Source of the DNA: Seminavis robusta
Taxonomy: Eukaryota; Bacillariophyta; Bacillariophyceae; Naviculales; Naviculaceae
DNA: 42,143 bases
Direction: 5' to 3'
Assembly: GCA_903772945.1 (NCBI GenBank)
Contig: CAICTM010000938.1
Location: 1 to 42,143, forward strand
Position numbers and translations under genes: made by a program. The stretch's first letter is position 1. Every line of letters begins with the position of its first letter. The notes under the pieces were generated by a model, which did not search any database, had not been told where the DNA came from, and was given only the letters and a program-made list of their open reading frames with translations. Shown in pieces: positions 10,153 to 19,557 of the stretch.

Positions 10153-13100
10153 ATGAGGTTTCATTCCCTTGCTCTGTTGCTCGCACTGAGCAGTGGAGTC
10201 TCTGCTTTTGTTCCATCATATAGGAACACTGTGGTTAGGAGCACTCCCCACCTAGCTTCTACTTCTCTCGCGTCTGCCACTGACGATGTGAGCGTCCCAT
10301 ACGATGCTGCCGCTCGTTTGGCGTACGATGAATGGCGCAAAGAATTCAACAAGGGCGACTTTGATGAAGTGAGATACCAGCAATTCAAGTCCAATTACGA
10401 TGCCTTGACATCTGCCAACATGGCTGCCAAGAAACAAGCTCGTGATCAAGGGACTGGCACTGTCGACCTTTTGACCCTCAACGAGTTTGGAGATTTCTCG
10501 GGAGAGGAATACGAAGCCATGCAAGCTGGGGATAGTGAACCCAAGTCGGCTGGCAGTGATATTATGGGAAAAGCGATGGAAGCTGTCGAGTCCCAGGCAG
10601 AAGCCTCGAATGCTCTTGCCGAAGCCTCCGAGGCACTTGCTGAGGAAGAAGAGGTATGTCTGTATTGCTTGAACATTATTTTTAGTTTAGGCCCGGGAGA
10701 ACTAGTTGAAGGGCTGATTATTCGATTCCTTCTTTTTTCATTTGGTGGTGTATAGAAATTGGCTGGTCAGCTTGGATTCAAAAATGTAGATGAAATGGAA
10801 GCTGCCATTGATTCCATGCAGGGAATTGCCGAGGACGGTGGTGAGATCGAATCCGACAATATTGCACGGGAGGCACGCATCCGATCGGCATACATTGACT
10901 GGTGCAAAGAGTATGGAAAGGAACAGGACGAATCTCGTTTCAAGGTCTTTTCGGACAATTTCCTCGTCATGGAACAGTTTGCTAATGAATCTGGAAAGGA
11001 AATGACCCTCAACCAATACGCTGACTGCACCGAGGAAGAGTACAAGGCAGCCACTGAAGCAGATGCAAAGAAGGAAGCCGAAGCCCGGAAGGCTGCAGAA
11101 GAAGCCGCCAAGAAGGAGGCTGAAGCCAAGAAAAAGGCGGAGGCTGAAAAAATTGCTCAGGCAAAGGCTGCTGAAGATGCTGCCATCAAGGCGGCAAAGG
11201 AAAAGAGGGAACAGGAGCTGGAAGCCATTAGAGCTGAGGCTGCAAGTAAGTTGCAATCAAAACATGGTTCTCATGTCTTTTTTGTTGAAGTGTAAGCAAG
11301 TTTGCCTCACCCATTGTATTATTTGTCAAGGACAACGAGCCATGTCCGATGAAGAGCGAAAAAAGGCAACCGAAGATGAGCGAAAGAAGCGACAGGCGGC
11401 ACAGGATAAGGCTGCCCAGAAGCTTCAACAGGAGGCAGAAGCAGCCGCCATTGCTGCGGTACGTTGGAGCTGCTCTGCATGACTGGTGACTGGTGTGATC
11501 TTTGACTATTGCTCATTCATTTTCGTGTCTAATTTTGAACCAACCAATACACAGGTGAAAGCTCAACAGGAAGCAGAAGCGGCCCAGCTGGCGAAACGCC
11601 AAGCTATTCAGGCTCAAGCTGCTGAAGAGATCCTTCAGAAGGAACGCGAGTGGCAGGCCAAGCAGTTGGAGCTGCAGAAGGCCCGAACGCCACCTGCGCC
11701 TGCTCCTGTGAAGAAAGAGAGCAAACCGCTCTTCTCCATTCCCAAGCCCAAGCCAGCGCCCAAAAAGGCAGCCCCTGCCAAGAAGGTTGCCCCAGCAGCG
11801 AAGAAGGCGGCAGCGTCACCCGCTGGTGGTTTGTTTGCTGCCCTGACTCCAAAGACAGAGAAGAAGGCGCCTGTCAAGAAATCGCCTTCTTTCCAATTGC
11901 CCCAGATTGCTACGCCAAAGGCTAAGGCTGCGCCTGTCAAGAAATCGCCTTCTTTCCAATTGCCCCAGATTGCTGCGCCAAAGGCTAAGGCTACGCCGAA
12001 GCCTGCTCCCAAGAAGGTAGCAGTAAAAAAGAGTCCCTCGTTTTCTCTGTTCCCAACACCCGCGCCAAAGAAGGCAGCTCCAGTTCCCGCACCGAAGCCA
12101 GCACCCGTGGCGAAGAAAGCCCCAGCGCAACCTGCTTTCTCTTTCTTTTCGCCCGCCCCGAAGGCACCAGCCAAGGCAGCCCCAGCTCCTGCGCCTAAGC
12201 CAGCTCCTGTGGTGAAGAAAGCACCAGCAAAGCCTGCATTCTCATTCTTTTCCCCGGCTCCAAAAGCACCGCCAAAGCCGACTCCTGTGCCTGCACCTAA
12301 GCCAGCACCCGTGGCGAAGAAAACACCAGCAAAGCCTGCTTTCTCGTTTTTCTCGCCGGCTCCGAAACCAGCACCAAAAGCCCCGGCTCCCGCACCCAAG
12401 CCTCAGCCCGTGGCCAAGAAAGCACCAGCAAAGCCTGCTTTCTCGTTTTTCTCGCCGGCTCCGAAACCAGCACCAAAAGCCCCGGCTCCCGCACCCAAGC
12501 CTCAGCCCGTGGCCAAGAAAGCACCAGCAAAGCCTGCTTTCTCGTTTTTCTCGCCGGCTCCGAAACCAGCACCGAAAGCTCCAGCCCCGGCTCCAGCCCC
12601 CAAGCCCCAGCCTGTGGCCACGAAACCAGCTTTCTCGTTCGGGTTCGGAAGTCCAAAGAAGGCAGTATCTAAACCCGCCCCCGCACCGGTTCCTGCTCCC
12701 GCACCAGCAAAGAAGGCAGCCCCGGCATTTTCCTTCTTTGGCGGTTCACCAAAGCCCGCTGCCAAGAAGGTTGTGCCCGCACCTGCACCTGCACCAGCCC
12801 CGGTCGTCAAGAAGGCGCCTTCGTTTTCGCTCTTTGGATCGAGTGCTCCCAAGCCAAAGCCTGCCCCAGCGGCAACCAAGGCGATTGCAGCACCTGTTAA
12901 GGGCCGAGCCCCAGCGGCAACGAAGTCGATTGCAGCACCTGTAAAGGGCCGAGCAACACTGTCAATCTTCGGAGCAGGTAATAAGGCCCCCGTTAAGAAA
13001 CAACCTTCGGCTCCTATTCGTGGAACCATTGCGCTTCCTCAGAAGGCCGCACCAAAGAAAGCAGCACCGAAGAAAGCAGCACCGAAGAAAGTAGCGGACA

Positions 13101-13276
13101 ACATTCCTGTCTTGTCTAGGTGGAGCCAAAACGCGGATGGCTCCATAAATGGGAACATTAGCAACTCCAAGGCATTCAAGACTGGAACAAGGATCACAAC
13201 CTCACCTGTGAGGGGCAAGGCCACGGCCGGAGCTGTTGTGAAGACAGGATCAGGTAGCCAGTACCGACTCCAATAA
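10153..13276 (+). CDS. Plastid-type protein: two I29-like domains, coiled coil, Pro/Ala/Lys aromatic repeats
   Basis: Four exons are proposed: 10153-10653, 10756-11245, 11331-11458 and 11555-13276. The donors are GTATGT, GTAAGT, GTACGT; the acceptors TATAG, TCAAG, CACAG. They join to 946 residues. The start gives a signal peptide ending 'SGVSAFVPSYR', the diatom plastid import motif. Residues about 56-121 ('YDEWRKEFNKGDFDEVRYQQ', 'LLTLNEFGDFSGEEY') and about 211-270 ('YIDWCKEYGKEQDESRFKVF', 'MTLNQYADCTEEEY') resemble I29 cathepsin propeptide inhibitor domains, with no peptidase domain present. A charged Ala/Glu/Lys coiled coil follows (about 270-415). The rest is low-complexity Pro/Ala/Lys, punctuated by aromatic motifs: five PAFSFFSPAPK plus SFSLFP, SFGFGS, SFFGGS and SFSLFGS. 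The tail (about 893-946, 'RWSQNADGSINGNISNS' to 'GSGSQYRLQ') looks like a compact conserved box. Function unknown; a scaffold or condensate role is inferred. Confidence 0.8.
11867..11992 (+). repeat. 63-bp coding tandem repeat (21 residues, two copies)
   Basis: The word CCTGTCAAGAAATCGCCTTC recurs with a 63-bp offset (about 11870 and 11933). It encodes two copies of 'APVKKSPSFQLPQIA' plus a linker. The copies are nearly identical at the DNA level, so the duplication is recent or homogenised. Confidence 0.85.
12130..12630 (+). repeat. Roughly 99-bp coding tandem repeats (PAFSFFSPAPK units)
   Basis: Five units carry PAFSFFSPAPK. The last three are spaced exactly 99 bp apart (AAAGCCTGCT at 12331, 12430 and 12529) and are almost identical in DNA. 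The two earlier units are more diverged at synonymous sites. Each unit holds one aromatic-rich motif, a Pro/Ala/Lys linker and a 'VAKKAPAK' basic patch. Confidence 0.9.
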
Positions 13277-13356
13277 ATGCTAAAAAGTGAGAGGCTACAC
13301 TGGAATCGAATCCGTTTATACTGGAAGTGCGTGATACAAGCAACAAAAAGCCATAA

Positions 13357-13376
13357 NNNNNNNNNNNNNNNNNNNN
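13357..13376. other. Assembly gap (20 N)
   Basis: Twenty N characters lie between the convergent 3' ends of the plastid repeat protein and the HSF-like gene. Its true length is unknown, so a 3' UTR or small feature may be missing. Confidence 1.
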
Positions 13377-13431
13377 CCTGGTTGCAACAGCAGAACTCGA
13401 TCTTCGCTGCAGAAGACCTACACCCCACGAT

Positions 13432-15689
13432 TTATACATCTTCCTCTTTTGTAGGCGTCTTACTTTCCTTGGGTGCTTCAGATTTGCTAGCAGCAGAACT
13501 AGAGCCGGAGAGTGGTAGTTTCCTCTTCGTTTTCTTTGAAACTGCCACTGCCACTCTTTCAGCAACTTCCTCGCCCGCTTTCGCAATGCCAGCGGAATCC
13601 TCGGGTTCAAAAGCTGGTTTGACTTCACGAGTACGCATGATTTCACTGGTCGCGGCGATGGGAATACGGAGACCTGGTGCCAGACGGCTTCCCTTGCCTC
13701 GGTTCGACACAGGGAAGGATGATCTTCGAATGGATCCCGCAGCGTTCCCAATTCCGGCCTTACTGGGAATTGGGAGCCTCAAAGCCCCCCGGCCGGACTG
13801 GACCCTTGGTGTACCGTGGAGGGCAGCAGATCTTGGGAACTCAAAACGTTGCTGCTGTAGCATTCGCTGCTCATATCCAGCTACACCAGATCCCAAATGT
13901 CTCATTCCAAGAGGGGATTCAGGGAAGTATTGCCAACCTTCAGGCGCAGCATAAGCGATGTCGGCCATGCGATAGTTAACAAAAATCGGTGTTTCGGGAT
14001 GCCTCATTGGTCTACCAGCCATTGCAGGATACGAGACTGTTGGGCTATGGATAGCTCCTCTCTTCAGTTGCTCTTCCCTCCATTTCAGGGCTGCCTTCTC
14101 CACCTCCTTCGAGCAAGCTTCGCTTTCCGACCTTGATGCCAACGATGGCACCTGCAATATGGAATGAGGCTGAGATGCTTCTCGAAGCTTATCCGATATT
14201 GTGCTTGGCGTTTTCTTTGCGACCCGTGGAGACTCCAGCTCAACCTGTTTGTGAGCAGACATCATTTGCCGACAGAGCTGTGCAGAGTCCTTACGGAAGA
14301 ACTGGTGCAGTCGTGCAAAAGAAAGAAACAAAAACACCATGTGAGCACCTCTGATTATAAAAGGTTCCTTCAGTCGCCATTCCCACAGCCGCTGCTTACC
14401 TTGTTCTTGTAGGCCCCAACATCGGGACCGTCCTGTATTTCTTCGAACCCCCAGCCAGCCAAGTGCCACAAGAAGGTGTCAATGGAACTCCCAATCTTTC
14501 CATCCTCATCCCTCAACTGAGGAAAGTACTTTGGCAGGACTTGACGGCGAAGGGCATCCCACCGAATTATCTTCCACGCCTCCCCATCTGGTAACCATTG
14601 CACGACACTTCCCGCGAATTCTGAGTTCGTCAAGATGTGGTGGAGTACCGTGGGGAAGTGTTCAATGACAACTTGGGACGGCGGCGGGCTAATCTCTGCA
14701 GCATTCTGTATCTTGGAGCCGTCGTGCAGACAGTGCGTTTCCTTTGCATCATACGAGTTGTCCATGCAAGTTGAAGATGAGGAGGCAGCGTGCCTACGAG
14801 GTGAGTTGGATTCCAAGGTCTCTTCGGAAGACTCGTGGCCCGCGACACGAGAGCGGACCTGAGGGCTTGGCAAGGGGCTAACATGGAGAGGTTGCTTCTC
14901 GGTGGTCGCTGTGGTGACAGGTTTCTTGCGAAGAAAGTTCATGAGTTTCCGTCTTTTCTTTAGTGGTACACTTGACTCATTGGTCTCGTCCTTTCTCTTT
15001 TCTTCTCCTCCTCCATCCTGCGAAGTGGCAGTGACTTCTCCATCCTCTTCCTCTTCTTCATCCTCGTGTTCCTTTTCTTCCGTTTCCTCAGCTCCCTGGC
15101 TCTCAGCCTTGGTTGACCCCGCCACGGATACTTTGCTGCTGTGCTGTTGTGCCTGCTTTTCTTGCTCCTTTTGTTGTTCAGCTCTCCTCATGGCAGCCGT
15201 TGCAAATAGCAATGCTGAAGCCGCATCCGCCTCATTGGTCCCGATCGAGTTATCGTCGTCCATGTGTCTCCTGAGAGCCTCATGGATGATTTCCTGTTTC
15301 TTCCTCATTTCTTCATCCGCGGTCGCGGGCGTTTTCTTGGCGTCTGGAGTGACAGCCGGCTCTTTCTTGACGACTGGTTCTTCCACCATGGTCTCATTGC
15401 TGGCAACCGAGAGGGAAGATCCTGGGACTCGATGAGGCGAATTGGTAGCGACGCTACTGCCATACCAACCAGCAGGAGAATGCGGATGAGAGCCATGGTA
15501 CATTCCCGGATGCATGGAGGGATGAGGTGGTTGCTGTCCACCAGGAGACGGATGGTGAACCAAGAAGCGCCTTCTTTGAAACTCTGAAGGATGGAGAGAA
15601 TGAGCTGGGGGCTCTCTGGAATCTCTTAGCACAGCCGCACGCGCATTTCGAGCAGTGAAACCATGGGGATCTCCTCGTTGATGTGGCAT
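13432..15689 (-). CDS. Divergent heat-shock-factor-like DNA-binding protein
   Basis: Exons 15689-14400 and 14301-13432 join to 719 residues (donor GTAAGC, acceptor CACCAG; 99-bp intron). The likely DNA-binding domain is at about residues 345-443: 'FPTVLHHILTNSEFAGSVVQ', 'WLPDGEAWKIIRWDALRRQV', 'LPKYFPQL' and, across the splice junction, 'GPDVGAYKNKFFRKD'. These match the order of the HSF winged-helix fold (helix 1, Trp-x-Pro strand, LP.YF helix 2, GAY wing). The recognition-helix region reads 'SSIDTFLWHLAGWGFEEI' where typical HSFs have a conserved RQLN.YGF core, so DNA contacts probably differ. The N-terminal half is disordered and acidic, with a basic 'LKKRRKLMNFLRKK' likely to be a nuclear signal. 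The C-terminal part is Pro/Arg/Ser-rich with another basic patch near the end. HSF-like factors are greatly expanded in diatoms. Its role cannot be told from sequence. Confidence 0.85.
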
Positions 15690-17181
15690 TGTCTAACTAG
15701 GAAAGCAAAGCAAATCGTATTGGTATACACCACAAGAATACCCCCAACAGACGAAAACTTTATTATGAAGACTCTCCAACCACTCAGGTTCTCTGTCGAT
15801 CTTGTTAATGCTCTTTTGCTTTGGCCCGGAACCACTGTCTACTTTGGGGCCGTTCCAGAAAGATTTCGTAGTGTGAAGCAGTTTGCGCGAGGCCGAAAGT
15901 TGTGAGCATCCCTCCATTGGGAATGCGTTGTGTGAATCCATTATCCAGCCACGAAGGATAAGATATCAGCTGCATCGTTTGGTAACAAGACTGTTGGCTC
16001 CCAGTCGCGCACCCAGTGGGCTTCCCGACCGTTCAGCCGTGTGTGGAAAATTTTGGCTCGAAGCTTCTCCTTGCCACGGGCATGTTTATCGCCTTCACGC
16101 AAGGAGAATGCTTCTGTTTTATTTCCACAGAGGTATCATAGCTACTCTAGAGCAAGAATACAGAATGCAACGCCTGGATTTGATTTGTAGATAACACCTT
16201 ATGACTTCACTCCTTCCGTCATGGCTACGCAGTTTTAGCGACCGGTACGTGGATCTCATCGAATTTTCAGAAGGGCGCGGGAGTCAGCCTCAGCCGAGTC
16301 GCTGTTTGCGTTTTGATCAGGGGACCCGCCACCGCTTGGCTGGGTGCTAAGCTTTCTTCAGGTGTGGTACGACTGTACGCTTAACCCCATGCCTGGTTTG
16401 TGGCTTCTTCTTGGTTTTCCAACCGTTTCCGTGGGCGCATGACATCTACCGGTACCCTGTATGTACATACACAGACTGGAATGAGGTATGATAAACTCCC
16501 TGCTGCCTGCCAACGATGACTCGCAGACGTAGCAGCAGGTAACGAAAGCTAGAAACCACGCGGACAACCAATCTCATCTCTCTAGTCTGAATGATTCAAT
16601 CGAATCATCGATTCCAGATGAAAGTTTACGGAATGCTTCTACGACCTCAGAGGCCGGAACGGTATGGCTACCGGCGCCCTTCTTGAGCGAGCTACCGCAT
16701 CTCAAGCTACCAATTCCTACCGTACGTCTCCGTTTCTTCTCCGTACCAGTACATGTACCGGTACATTTAGATGTTCCAATACCGTACCTTAGCACCCAAC
16801 TGGGAACGCCAGTATGGCATGAGATAGAACGAATGATGAATCAGATGAATCGAATCAAATCGGTAGCCACCACCTGCAACCCATCAACCGTGCAGGTTGC
16901 TCTTGGTGGCTGGTTACTGTACCGGTACATTCTTGATCTGTCCAAATTGTGTGAAATTATTCCGTCCCCTGCCATCGTGGTATGGTATGGCATGTGAATG
17001 CGGTGTCAGAGGAAGGAATTCTATCTTTGAATGAATGATTGAATCAAAAGTATGATGTTTTTTCTCTTGTTGAGTGTTAAATACAGGACGGTACACCAAA
17101 ATTGGCGGAATTTTTTAATAGTTCTTCTGTGCTTCTTGAATCATTACATGTACTCTTTTTGGAGTGAAATCTTCTTAAAAA
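15690..17181. other. Intergenic, no gene seen; several ACCGGTAC palindromes
   Basis: No gene is recognised in 1.5 kb. It should include the HSF-like promoter on its left and the syntaxin 3' region on its right. Palindromic TACCGGTA words occur at about 16447-16457, 16755-16765 and 16918-16928, with the imperfect GTACCAGTACATGTACCGG at about 16744-16762. GAATC-rich words occur at 16590-16615 and 16835-16865. Confidence 0.4.
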
Positions 17182-18510
17182 TTACGCCAAGAAGATGACA
17201 AAACCGATAATGAAAACGACCAGTACGGCCAAGATTTTGAAGAAGAGTGCCCGATTGGTCTGCAAACTGTGCAAAGTATCGGTGAGCGTGTTGAGCGAGA
17301 GGTTGATGTTTGTGTTTGCGTCATCCACATCGTCTTCGACCTTCTGGACCATGTCTCTGTGTTCCGAGACCATGACGGCCAATTTGTTAAAGATGGTTCC
17401 CAATTCTACCATTTGTGTTTCGACCTGTGACATGGCATCGGCGCGTTCTCTCAAGTAGTCTTGATCGGGAATGAGTTGCATCTGCTGTTGCTGTCCACTT
17501 TCGGTTTCCATGCGCTGAATATCCAATGGAGTCAGAGGTGTATTGCCGGCATTGTTGTAGGTGGAGTATGACCCCGAGTACGCTGGCGGCATGGGATCAC
17601 TGTTGGAGTGTCGAAGACGCATTCCACTTCCAGGGACTCCATAAGCGCCCGTGTCATACGCAGAAGCTCCATCTGATTGAGAAACAATAGAATTGAATGG
17701 AATAGAAACAAAGAGGGTGAATAAGTACAAGTAGAATAAAAAAGTCATGCATGTCATGATTGATATAAACATAAACTTACGAGGCCTTGGCAATTGGGAA
17801 GCACTGGAACTGCTCTCTCCAGCGGACATGCCACTGGTCAAATCGAGAGTAGGGAAATTGTTGAAACTCATGGGTGCTTGTAGGTTGTTGTTGCTGTTGT
17901 TCATGCCCGCTCCTGCCAAGGGCGTGGAGAGCGAGTGGGAGTAAACGGGAGGTTTGTTTTCCAAGTTGAGCACGGGCACATCGCCCGGATCGTCGTCATT
18001 GTCGGCTCCATAGACTTGTCTTTTCATATCGGTGGTCTCTTTCATGGTATCGGTTCTCTGCTGCAAAACCTTTTTGAATCCGGCCGCTGCTTCTCCAAAT
18101 TCCTCCTTGAGCTGTCCGACCACGTTGAGAGCCTCTTGTCCTGCCTGACTGTTCTTGCCCAATTTGCGCTTTTGCTGCGCAATGACGGCCCCGGCTTCGT
18201 CCAAACGACCATTCAATGACTCCACATTCGACTTGATGCGCATCACCAAACTGTTAATGTGCTGTGTGTCGTCCAAAAACAAGGACTTCTTGCGAACCAA
18301 CTGAGCCAGTTCCGAAAGCATGGCAGAAGTTGCCGCAATGTCTCGAGAAATGTCAGCCGCCGTCTTGTGGAATTGACGCAGTTCCACATTACTGTTGGCT
18401 TTGTTAGTGCCGTCCGATGCCGAGGATTGGCTTCGAGCTTGCATCGATGCGGCGCCCGCATTCGGCATGCTCCGGGCCAACGACATAAATTCATTCGTTC
18501 GATCGTTCAT
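17182..18510 (-). CDS. Syntaxin-5 / Sed5-type Qa-SNARE
   Basis: Exons 18510-17781 and 17672-17182 join to 406 residues (donor GTAAGT, acceptor AATCAG). Sed5-type syntaxins drive ER-Golgi and intra-Golgi fusion. The start 'MNDRTNEFMSLARSM' is the family signature. An N-terminal helical regulatory domain follows (about 40-165, 'FHKTAADISRDIAATSAMLS', 'QHINSLVMRIKSNVESLNGR'), then a disordered Ser/Asn/Pro linker. The SNARE motif (about 325-380) begins 'RADAMSQVETQMVELGTIFN' and contains 'KLAVMVSEHRDMVQKVEDDV'. A C-terminal anchor ends it ('ILAVLVVFIIGFVIFLA'), with almost no lumenal residues. At the ionic zero layer, where Qa-SNAREs have Gln, this protein appears to have His (codon CAC). The 108-bp intron is stop-free and a multiple of three, so an unspliced form would stay in frame. 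Confidence 0.92.
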   Translation of the reverse strand: MNDRTNEFMSLARSMPNAGAASMQARSQSSASDGTNKANSNVELRQFHKTAADISRDIAATSAMLSELAQLVRKKSLFLDDTQHINSLVMRIKSNVESLNGRLDEAGAVIAQQKRKLGKNSQAGQEALNVVGQLKEEFGEAAAGFKKVLQQRTDTMKETTDMKRQVYGADNDDDPGDVPVLNLENKPPVYSHSLSTPLAGAGMNNSNNNLQAPMSFNNFPTLDLTSGMSAGESSSSASQLPRPRKFMFISIMTCMTFLFYLYLFTLFVSIPFNSIVSQSDGASAYDTGAYGVPGSGMRLRHSNSDPMPPAYSGSYSTYNNAGNTPLTPLDIQRMETESGQQQQMQLIPDQDYLRERADAMSQVETQMVELGTIFNKLAVMVSEHRDMVQKVEDDVDDANTNINLSLNTLTDTLHSLQTNRALFFKILAVLVVFIIGFVIFLA

Positions 18511-19557
18511 GGTGCTGAGTATTCTATCTTATTCCAGCTATGATGTAGTGTATGGGCTATTCGACTGTGGTGCACGCCAAACTGGGTTACTTTTTGGTTC
18601 CAGATCAGAGTGCCATTGAGGTGTCGCCAAACCTCCACGCGGTTCCTGTATGAATCAAATCGTGGATTAAGCGTGACTGTATACGTTGGACTCACACTTG
18701 CTCCGATCAGCTCAAACGCAGCTTACGCAATGAGCTTTGGTTGGGACAATTCTGGGGCTCCTCGTCCATTACATGTAGTGAGACCCTTTGTTCGTCTGTG
18801 GTTGAGATGATGCTGTGATCCCGAAGAGTGCATCAGACCAACGTTTGACATGTATCAGCGCATCGTAACAAGCTTTTCACCAGCTGTGAATGAAGATGAC
18901 TTTGTACGTCATCCTCACTACACTACGGTATTTCCACAAGATCATAGTCCCAGCCACATGTCGGAGTTTCCCTAGTTTGATTGGTGCCAACGTGCCAACC
19001 CCAAAGGGTATTTTTAAGGCTACGATGTAGTCATTCTTCAACTTTCAAAAATTAGCAAAATAGATCGGCACCGGTCGGGCAATGACCTCGTAGCTTTCCA
19101 CGTTTTGTTTTCTAAAGGACAAAATCAGAAAAACCGTTGGACGATCCTGGCTTCGTGCGTTTGTGCAGACAGGCTCCCAATTCTATGCATAGCTATTAAT
19201 AGTAGCCATGACTATAGTGGTACCGGTATCATTGCGACATGGCACAAAGATGAGCTCGACTCGACTCATCGTAAACCCACCCTGCCATCGGTACCGGTGT
19301 ACCAGTACCGGTACACTTGACGTCTCAGGACTGGCGTGGGAATGGTCGACGGATTCAGACAGCTCATCGTGGAAATGGCTTCCACGCTGCGATAAATTGA
19401 TGGACAAGGCCGAGCGAAGCTCATCATGAGCTCATTCGTCGCCTCATTCATTCATTCACTTCTCTCGCACATAAATTCTCGAGTGCACTAGTTGTTACGT
19501 CCAAGCTCTTTCGTTACAGTATTCGTCGAAGCAACAGGACTATTGCAACCAACAACC
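18511..19557. other. Intergenic between divergent syntaxin-5 and Sec6-like genes
   Basis: No gene is recognised in 1.05 kb between two divergent starts; both promoters should lie here. A dense cluster of TACCGGT/GGTACC palindromes lies at 19218-19317, including GGTACCGGTGTACC directly followed by AGTACCGGTACAC. A TATA-like ACATAAATTC lies at about 19470, some 90 bp before the Sec6-like ATG. Confidence 0.4.

Noticed and set aside
11635..12399. 254-codon minus-strand Gly/Ala-rich open frame
   Set aside because: It is the antisense shadow of the Pro/Ala/Lys repeats of the plastid protein; codon repetition keeps the frame open.
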